NCBI GenBank assembly: GCA_041394985.1
Contig: JAWLBI010000001.1
Coordinates: 248,001-312,000, forward strand
Direction of reading: 5' to 3'
DNA length: 64,000 bases
Source: JAGLON01 sp041394985
Lineage (GTDB): Bacteria; Zixibacteria; MSB-5A5; GN15; JAAZOE01
Below the pieces are notes generated by a model. That model saw only the letters and a program-made list of their open reading frames with translations. It was not told the DNA's origin and ran no database searches. A program made the translations under genes and the position numbers. Below are positions 58,734-64,000 of the stretch, one piece after another (positions within the stretch are counted from its first letter, which is position 1; each line of letters opens with the position of its first letter).

Positions 58734-60230
58734 TTATTTCAGAAGAGTCATCTTCTTTGCCGTTGAGGCATCTCCCGCCGTGAGACGATATACATATATG
58801 CCCGATGATACCTGCGCGCCGGCGGCATCTTTGGAGTCCCATACGACGCTGTGCTCGCCCGGCCCCATAACCTGATCGACCAATGTCCGGACAATCTGCC
58901 CCTGTACATTGATCACATCCAACCGCACATGATCGGACTGCGGCAGTGTGTAGTTGATGGTCGTCATCGGGTTGAACGGATTCGGATAATTCTGGCTCAG
59001 TTCGAATCCGTCAGGCAGAGCGGCATCGGGTTTTTCCGCGCCGTCGATAGTTTCAGTCGGCCCACCTATTTCATCAACGATGATATTCGGGTCGCCCTTT
59101 GCCCTGAGCTGCTCGGCAAAGTCCGGTGCCTGCATACTTATTTTATATGGATTTCCGTCCTTATCCGTTCCTGTCCAGTACTGGACGCCATCGATAGTCT
59201 CGATATTGCAGTGCATGGCCTTGATGCACTGGGCGCCTTGATTATAGCAACTCCATGCATCACTTGACGGATCGCAACCGGAATATATTTTTGCGCCGGT
59301 GTGAATTTCATGCAAGAGATCCATGCCCTTCGAATCATGGAGTATCATTTGCATCGCGCCGTCGCTCGCCGGTCCCAGGCACAGCGTACTGCAGTTAAAC
59401 ATCGCATTGTCGGTATTGCAGTCGACCGTCGTTCCGATATAGATATGCCCTTTCATCTGGGCGACATTTTCGGAATCTTCCCCGCAATAAAAGATACTGA
59501 AATTACCATTATGCGTCGCATGCAGGGAATCCATTCTGTTGATAACGAGCTCGCACAGCGCGCCTTTGTCTTCCAGGTGGTTACCCGATTTGTCGAAGAA
59601 AACATTTTTAATGTGGGCAACGATGCTGCTCGATTCGTCGCCCTCGATCTCCTGCACATTTTGCAGCTCGACATTGCCCAGTTCATTGAAGGCGGTCAAT
59701 ACGATTTGCAGATCCTGCTCGGATCGCAAATCCAGGATTTTCAGTTCGCATGTCTGCTCACACGCTCCGACTTCAAAACCGGCCTTCTCGACGCCGATAG
59801 TGGTCAGCAATTCCTGAATTTTGAATTCATCCATAGCCAGATCTTTTTGCACTCCGGCGAAGGCGACCTCATACCCGACCGTTTTGTGCATCCGGATGGG
59901 GATGAGCGTCGTGAGGAGAAGAAAGGCAATTACGGCTGATACGGCGACGAGTCTGGGACGGCGCTTGATGTGTCCGGTGATTTTACTCATGATAAGCTCC
60001 CTGTCGGGACGTGAGACGGCGTCGACTCGGGTGCGCAACTCCTGAAGCGGCAGACCGCCCTCGGCATCATCCCCTGACAGGCGCTGGAAATCTCGGGCCA
60101 TCTGCAATTCGACCCGAGCGGCCTCGGCGCAGGCATGGCAATGCATGAGATGCTCGCGGATGGAGTTATCCAACTGCGACAAATTTCCCCGGCATTCGGT
60201 CAATCTTTGGCGGACCTGACGGCAACGCAT
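58734..60230 (-). CDS. Anti-sigma factor with C-terminal sorting-like domain
   Basis: A 498-residue membrane protein. Residues 1-50 are an anti-sigma zinc-finger domain with HX3CX2C (H27, C31, C34) and an earlier Cys (C3 or C13), expected to bind the sigma factor in the cytoplasm. A single helix at about 93-111 crosses the inner membrane. The outer part (about 115-400) is Cys-rich and of unknown fold. The last 80 residues are a FlgD-like/type IX sorting-type domain (QNYPNPFNP ... SGIYVYRLTAG ... KKMTLLK), normally found on exported proteins. That combination is odd for an inner-membrane regulator. It overlaps the upstream sigma gene by 31 bases. Confidence 0.83.
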   Translation of the reverse strand: MRCRQVRQRLTECRGNLSQLDNSIREHLMHCHACAEAARVELQMARDFQRLSGDDAEGGLPLQELRTRVDAVSRPDRELIMSKITGHIKRRPRLVAVSAVIAFLLLTTLIPIRMHKTVGYEVAFAGVQKDLAMDEFKIQELLTTIGVEKAGFEVGACEQTCELKILDLRSEQDLQIVLTAFNELGNVELQNVQEIEGDESSSIVAHIKNVFFDKSGNHLEDKGALCELVINRMDSLHATHNGNFSIFYCGEDSENVAQMKGHIYIGTTVDCNTDNAMFNCSTLCLGPASDGAMQMILHDSKGMDLLHEIHTGAKIYSGCDPSSDAWSCYNQGAQCIKAMHCNIETIDGVQYWTGTDKDGNPYKISMQAPDFAEQLRAKGDPNIIVDEIGGPTETIDGAEKPDAALPDGFELSQNYPNPFNPMTTINYTLPQSDHVRLDVINVQGQIVRTLVDQVMGPGEHSVVWDSKDAAGAQVSSGIYVYRLTAGDASTAKKMTLLK

Positions 60231-60772
60231 ATCTCGTCCTTTGTTACGAGTTCATGTCTGGTCTGGCCGGTGCGCCTGAGATGCTCCTCGATCGCCCGCC
60301 GCATCTTTATGCGGGCCCGCGACAGTCTGACTTTGACGGCGCCCTCCGATCTCCCGGTCATGGCGGCGATTTCCGCAATCGACCAGCCATGCAGTTCGAA
60401 CAGTACGATAAGCGCGCGATCGGTCGGCGAGATTGCCTTGAATCCGAAATCAAGGCGATGCCTGGCCGCCTGCGCAGCGCTCGGATTTCCTCGCGCGGGC
60501 GGTTCGATCTGCCCGTCGGAGAAAAACAGCATTCGCTTCCACCAGGGGCTCTGTACACGGTTCTTAAAGACGTTGATAATGATCCGGTACAGCCATGGGT
60601 TGAAGGAGGCTTTGTCGCGCACATGTTCGAATCGGGAAAGAGCGCGTATCAGGCAGTCCTGATACAAATCGTCTCCGTCGTCTCGGTTGCCTGCAAGCTT
60701 GCGGCAGAAGGCGCGCGCTTTCAGGTGTTCCGGCTCGACCTGTTTCCAAAATTCGTCCCGTATGTCGTTCAT
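60200..60772 (-). CDS. ECF RNA polymerase sigma factor
   Basis: A 190-residue sigma-70-family regulator. Region 2 is LAGNRDDGDDLYQDCLIRALSRFEHVRDKASFNPWLYRI, the core-binding and -10 recognition helices. Region 4 is LHGWSIAEIAAMTGRSEGAVKVRLSRARIKMRRAI, the -35 binding helix-turn-helix. Between them ISPTDRALIVLFE is typical. ATG 60772 is chosen because AAGG lies just before it; a frame running further upstream enters repeats. The 31-base overlap with the anti-sigma gene implies coupled translation and matched stoichiometry. A TTTTTAC/GTTACC-rich stretch upstream could be an autoregulated promoter, but I could not define it. Confidence 0.93.
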   Translation of the reverse strand: MNDIRDEFWKQVEPEHLKARAFCRKLAGNRDDGDDLYQDCLIRALSRFEHVRDKASFNPWLYRIIINVFKNRVQSPWWKRMLFFSDGQIEPPARGNPSAAQAARHRLDFGFKAISPTDRALIVLFELHGWSIAEIAAMTGRSEGAVKVRLSRARIKMRRAIEEHLRRTGQTRHELVTKDEICVAVRSAKD

Positions 60773-61126
60773 CTGCGCCTTAGACAGGTGACATGGTAAA
60801 AAGGTAACAGTATATTTTACGATTAATCGGGGATAAAGTTGTCGTCCGGTGGGCCATTCCCAGTAGCCCGACCCTTCAGGGTCGGGACTCTTCGGGTGCC
60901 CCCGACCCTTCTTAAAGTAGGGATGAGACGTTGAACCCGATAACTCGAACCTGTACACGCCAAGGCTTTAGCCTTGAGATTACTTGGCTGGTACATCCTC
61001 ACTCGACTAAATGCCGTTGGGTGCCGAGTGTGTTCTTCAATAGCATTATTGTCCCTCAAGTTTTTATTGTCCTGGGCCGTGGTTCGATTTTTATTACAGT
61101 GTATCCCTTTTCCCGGAGGTTGTCCG
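60773..61126. repeat. Repeat-bearing intergenic region with family A copy 4
   Basis: Contains a CCCGACCC-TTCA-GGGTCGGG palindrome (60867-60886), a diverged family A unit (60894-60944) and a CAAGGCTTTAGCCTTG palindrome (60961-60976). The part next to 60773 should hold the sigma-operon promoter. The right end carries GGAGG of the amidohydrolase ribosome-binding site at 61116-61120. Confidence 0.6.
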
Positions 61127-62863
61127 ATGCGGCTGGCAAGAATAATTTCCATCTTTTTCACTCTCGTGATTGTACTCATCGTACTGTCGACAATCACGAC
61201 CTGCACCCGCACGCGAACCGGCGCCGATCTGATTCTCCACAACGGTAAAATCGTGACGATGGACGACAACCTGCCAAGCGCCGACGCGCTCGCCGTCAAA
61301 GGCGGCAAAATCCTCGCCGTCGGAAATTATGAGGGGATGAAATCGTACATCGACTCGCACACCATGAAATTCGACCTCGATGGGCTGACCGCCATTCCCG
61401 GCTTTATCGAGGGGCATGCGCACTTCATGGGATTGGGCGAGATGGCATCGAAACTGAAATTACAAAAGGCGCAAAACTGGGACGATATTATTGCGATGGT
61501 GCGCGATGCCGTCGATAAGACGAAACCGGGCGAATGGATATTAGGCCGCGGTTGGCATCAGGAAAAATGGAATCACCCGCCGATGCCGTCCATCGACGGC
61601 CTGCCGCACCACAAGACAATCAGCCAGTTGACACCGGACAATCCGGTCTGGCTGAAACACGCCAGCGGTCATGCCGGATTCGCTAATCAAAAGGCAATGG
61701 ACCTTGCGGGCATTTCGGAGGAAACACCCGATCCCGAGGGCGGCGAAATCGTCCGCGACAAAAAGGGCTATCCCATCGGTGTCTTCCGCGAGAATGCGAT
61801 GAACCTCATCGACAGCGCCCTGCAAAAGTATCTTGATTCGCGAACACCGGAGCAAAAATATGCCGACCGCCTCGGCTATGCCATGAATGCCGTCGATGAA
61901 TGTCTGGCCAACGGCATTACATCATTTCACGATGCCGGAGAGCCGTTCGAGACTATCGATTTCCTTCGCAAACTCGCCGCCGAGGGGCAACTCGGCGTGC
62001 GCCTGTATGTGATGATTAGCGAACCAAACGACAGCCTGCGCGGGCGGCTGGCCGATTACAAAATCATCGGCGAGGGGCACAACTTTTTAACGGTCCGCGC
62101 CATCAAGCGCGTCATTGATGGGGCCCTCGGCTCCCACGGCGCCTGGCTGTTGGAACCGTACGATGATTTGCCGTCATCGACCGGATTGAATACCGAAACG
62201 ATTCAGGACATGCAAGCAACCGCGCAGCTGGCAATCGAGAACGGCTTTCAGCTCTGCACGCACGCCATCGGCGACAGAGCCAACCGCGAAACGCTGGATA
62301 TTTATGAAGATGCCTTCACCACGCATCCCGGCAGGCGAAATCTGCGCTGGCGCATCGAACACGCGCAGCATCTCTCCGAACAGGACATCCCGCGCTTCGG
62401 ACAATTAGGCGTTATCGCCGCAATGCAGGGCGTCCATTGTACGTCCGACGGGCCGTGGGTGCCAACCCGCATCGGCGAAAAGCGAGCCGAGGAAGGCGCC
62501 TATGTCTGGCAAAAACTCATGCAGTCAGGCGCAATGATATCGAACGGCACCGATGCTCCGGTCGAGGATGTCGATCCTATCGCCTGTTTCTATTCCACCG
62601 TCACGCGCCGCATGAACAATGGGCGACAGTTTTATCCCCTGCAGGCCATGAGCCGCATGCAGGCCCTGCAATCGTATACCTGCAACCCGGCCTATGCGGC
62701 CTTCGAGGAGGATATCAAAGGATCGCTCACCCCCGGCAAGCTGGCCGATATTACAGTGTTATCGAAGGATATTTTGACGATTCCGCCCGAGGAAATCCTC
62801 GACACCGAGGTCGAATACACATTCGTCGGCGGCCAGTTGATGTATCGCAATCGTAATAAATAG
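61127..62863 (+). CDS. Amidohydrolase family 3 (YtcJ-like), exported
   Basis: A 578-residue metal-dependent hydrolase with a membrane-targeting N-terminus. Residues 4-22 are hydrophobic and end TITTC, a poor lipobox, so it is either a lipoprotein or N-anchored. The amidohydrolase body opens ADLILHNGKIVTMDDNLP. The metal motif HxH is GHAHFMG, with later His in KHASGHAGF, CTHAIGDRANRETLD and RIEHAQHL, and an Asp in NGTDAPVEDVDP. YtcJ-like enzymes act on varied N-acyl or cyclic amides; the substrate here is unknown. ATG 61127 has GGAGG 7 bases upstream. Confidence 0.88.
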   Translation: MRLARIISIFFTLVIVLIVLSTITTCTRTRTGADLILHNGKIVTMDDNLPSADALAVKGGKILAVGNYEGMKSYIDSHTMKFDLDGLTAIPGFIEGHAHFMGLGEMASKLKLQKAQNWDDIIAMVRDAVDKTKPGEWILGRGWHQEKWNHPPMPSIDGLPHHKTISQLTPDNPVWLKHASGHAGFANQKAMDLAGISEETPDPEGGEIVRDKKGYPIGVFRENAMNLIDSALQKYLDSRTPEQKYADRLGYAMNAVDECLANGITSFHDAGEPFETIDFLRKLAAEGQLGVRLYVMISEPNDSLRGRLADYKIIGEGHNFLTVRAIKRVIDGALGSHGAWLLEPYDDLPSSTGLNTETIQDMQATAQLAIENGFQLCTHAIGDRANRETLDIYEDAFTTHPGRRNLRWRIEHAQHLSEQDIPRFGQLGVIAAMQGVHCTSDGPWVPTRIGEKRAEEGAYVWQKLMQSGAMISNGTDAPVEDVDPIACFYSTVTRRMNNGRQFYPLQAMSRMQALQSYTCNPAYAAFEEDIKGSLTPGKLADITVLSKDILTIPPEEILDTEVEYTFVGGQLMYRNRNK

Positions 62864-62868
62864 GGCGA

Positions 62869-63303
62869 TTAAAACTCCCGATATTCAAACATGACCGTAT
62901 CGCCGCCGTCGGCGCGAACGCCTCCTGTGGCTTCATACAATTGCATGGCGGCCGGATTGGATTCTTCGGTCAACACCCACATCTTTAACACATGCTGCTC
63001 CCGGCAATACTCGCAAAGTTTGTCAATCATTGCCCGCGCGACGCCTCGCCTGCGATGAGATTCGCGCACCTCGATTTCATAAAACAGCATCATCGGGCGA
63101 TTCTCGGCCAGCCGCGGCAGGAGATAAGCAATGAGGAATCCTACCGGTTCATCATTCTCTATTGCCGCAATGAGATATGTCGCATTATCCCGCAATAATG
63201 AATCTATATGAGCATCATCCGCGGTGGCACTTTTCTGTTTCAAGTCAGATATAACTCGGGCCGTGATTCGTTCATCACTGGTTGTCAGACGTTTGATAAG
63301 CAT
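62869..63303 (-). CDS. GNAT acetyltransferase, AAC(3)-I-like subgroup
   Basis: A 144-residue acetyltransferase. The acetyl-CoA loop is ESHRRRGVARAMIDKL, preceded by MMLFYEIEV. NPAAMQLYEATGG and the ending GGDTVMFEYREF resemble proteins commonly annotated as aminoglycoside 3-N-acetyltransferase I. Most members of that subgroup are uncharacterised, so resistance should not be assumed. ATG 63303 gives a normal-length GNAT domain; upstream in-frame starts would add a hydrophobic, unlikely N-terminus. It converges with the amidohydrolase gene. Confidence 0.83.
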   Translation of the reverse strand: MLIKRLTTSDERITARVISDLKQKSATADDAHIDSLLRDNATYLIAAIENDEPVGFLIAYLLPRLAENRPMMLFYEIEVRESHRRRGVARAMIDKLCEYCREQHVLKMWVLTEESNPAAMQLYEATGGVRADGGDTVMFEYREF

Positions 63304-63360
63304 ACACCAAATATATTTATGCATCAGTACTATGGCAAGACAGCAGGCGAGCATATCCAA

Positions 63361-63394
63361 TAAAAAACCGCCGAGGTAATCCGCGGCGGTTTTA
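63361..63394 (-). terminator. Rho-independent terminator after hprK
   Basis: AAAACCGCCG and CGGCGGTTTT arms (63364-63373 and 63384-63393) with a 10-base loop. A six-A run on the left supplies the minus-strand U-tract, and the T-run on the right allows weaker plus-strand action. Confidence 0.85.
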
Positions 63395-63414
63395 TATTTT
63401 CCGACGAGTTCAGC

Positions 63415-64000
63415 CTATTCCAGATCAGCCTCGAGATAATCCTGAATCGAACTGCTCTTGGCCAGTCGTTCCGTCAGGCGCCGCGAGAAATCCTGCGCCG
63501 AATGCTCGCCGTAGACTTTCATCATGTGATTCATCGCGATGACCTCGGAAATCACCGTGATGTTTTTGCCCGGCGACACCGGAATAGTGACCAATGGTAT
63601 CTCGACACCAAGTATTGATGTGTACTTATCCTCGATACCGAGCCGCTCATAGTGTGCCGTGTCTTCCCAGTACTGCAAGCGCACCTCGACTTCGATACGC
63701 TTCTGCAATCGCACCGAGCGGATCCCGAAGAGCGCGCCGATATCGATGATGCCGATACCGCGAACCTCCATGTGCTGACCGAGCAGCTCCGAGGCGGAAC
63801 CGACGATATAGTTGGCCGATTTTCTCGTAATCTTGATAACGTCATCCGCAACCAGCCGATGTCCACGCTCGACCAAATCGAGCGCGCACTCGGATTTACC
63901 GACACCGGATTTACCGGTATAGAGCAGTCCGACGCCGTAGACGTCGACCAGCGTTCCATGGACGGTAATCGTGGGAGCGAAGCGGTTATCGAGATAGGCG
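63415..64000 (-). CDS. hprK: HPr kinase/phosphorylase (partial, N-terminus outside window)
   Basis: About 194 C-terminal residues of an HprK-type serine kinase, running off the window edge. Reading from the edge, the frame gives YLDNRFAPTITVHGTLVDVYG, then the P-loop TGKSGVGKSECALDL. The HPrK signature is MEVRGIGIIDIGALFGIRSV, and VTIPVSPGKNITVISEVIAMNHMMK is the conserved C-terminal region. HprK phosphorylates HPr on Ser46 in Firmicutes. In Gram-negative lineages lacking a full PTS its target is often unclear, and no HPr or EI gene is seen here. A terminator follows its stop. Confidence 0.95.
   Translation of the reverse strand, partial: AYLDNRFAPTITVHGTLVDVYGVGLLYTGKSGVGKSECALDLVERGHRLVADDVIKITRKSANYIVGSASELLGQHMEVRGIGIIDIGALFGIRSVRLQKRIEVEVRLQYWEDTAHYERLGIEDKYTSILGVEIPLVTIPVSPGKNITVISEVIAMNHMMKVYGEHSAQDFSRRLTERLAKSSSIQDYLEADLE

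Noticed and set aside
62869..63303. Aminoglycoside resistance gene
   Set aside because: Similarity is to a broad GNAT subgroup with mostly unknown substrates; nothing in the sequence shows drug specificity.

Overview
The window looks like chromosome from a Gram-negative, LPS-bearing bacterium of the FCB superphylum, most likely a Zixibacteria-type lineage. The phylum call is inference. It rests on paired dockerin-like C-termini (NxGDAVxLxxYxFKGG type), C-terminal NPFN-type sorting/FlgD-like domains, a Kdo pathway with an LpxL-like acyltransferase, HPr kinase without visible PTS genes, and intergenic spacers crowded with short palindromic repeats. Most long genes share moderately GC-rich codon usage. 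Several short unrecognised genes are clearly AT-richer and look like recent arrivals.

Layout. 1-7.6 kb: DUF6125-like protein, M24 peptidase, NUDIX hydrolase, two orphan small genes, a 1 kb repeat mosaic, an ankyrin lipoprotein and an AT-rich PIN-like gene. 7.7-11 kb: Kdo/lipid A operon kdsA-kdsC-kdsD-lpxL. 11-15.8 kb: PsiE-like membrane protein, M23/dockerin protein, GNAT enzyme and FG-GAP protein. 16-27.6 kb: origin-proximal housekeeping block rpmH-rnpA-yidD-yidC-mnmE, two paralogous lipoproteins, mnmG, rsmG, parA, parB, an M23 peptidase and bactofilin. It contains two parS sites, and a cluster of DnaA-box-like 9-mers lies just beyond bactofilin. 27.8-32 kb: a moxR/DUF58 pair split by iaaA, a HEPN-like gene and a small membrane protein. 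32-37 kb: S41-like lipoprotein, BamE-like protein, cytochrome c, NmrA-like protein and PLD-family protein. 37-43.6 kb: YceI protein, a PEP-CTERM protein, then a minus-strand run porin, substrate-binding protein, chemoreceptor. 43.9-54.5 kb: diaminopropionate ammonia-lyase, then an atypical protein kinase, a Rossmann-PAS histidine kinase and a receiver-GcvH-like protein in one operon, facing a 1281-aa hybrid kinase and a second chemoreceptor. 54.8-64 kb: YfiR-like protein, gingipain-like C25 protein with dockerins, an ECF sigma/anti-sigma pair whose anti-sigma factor ends in a sorting-like domain, amidohydrolase, GNAT enzyme and partial hprK.

The most unusual points are the kinase/Rossmann-HK/receiver-GcvH trio, the anti-sigma factor with an export-type C-terminus, repeated cases of a -10 box 6-10 bases before the start codon (probable leaderless mRNAs), the parS pair with a separate DnaA-box cluster, and the moxR-DUF58 interruption. 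No rRNA, tRNA, insertion sequence or CRISPR array was recognised.
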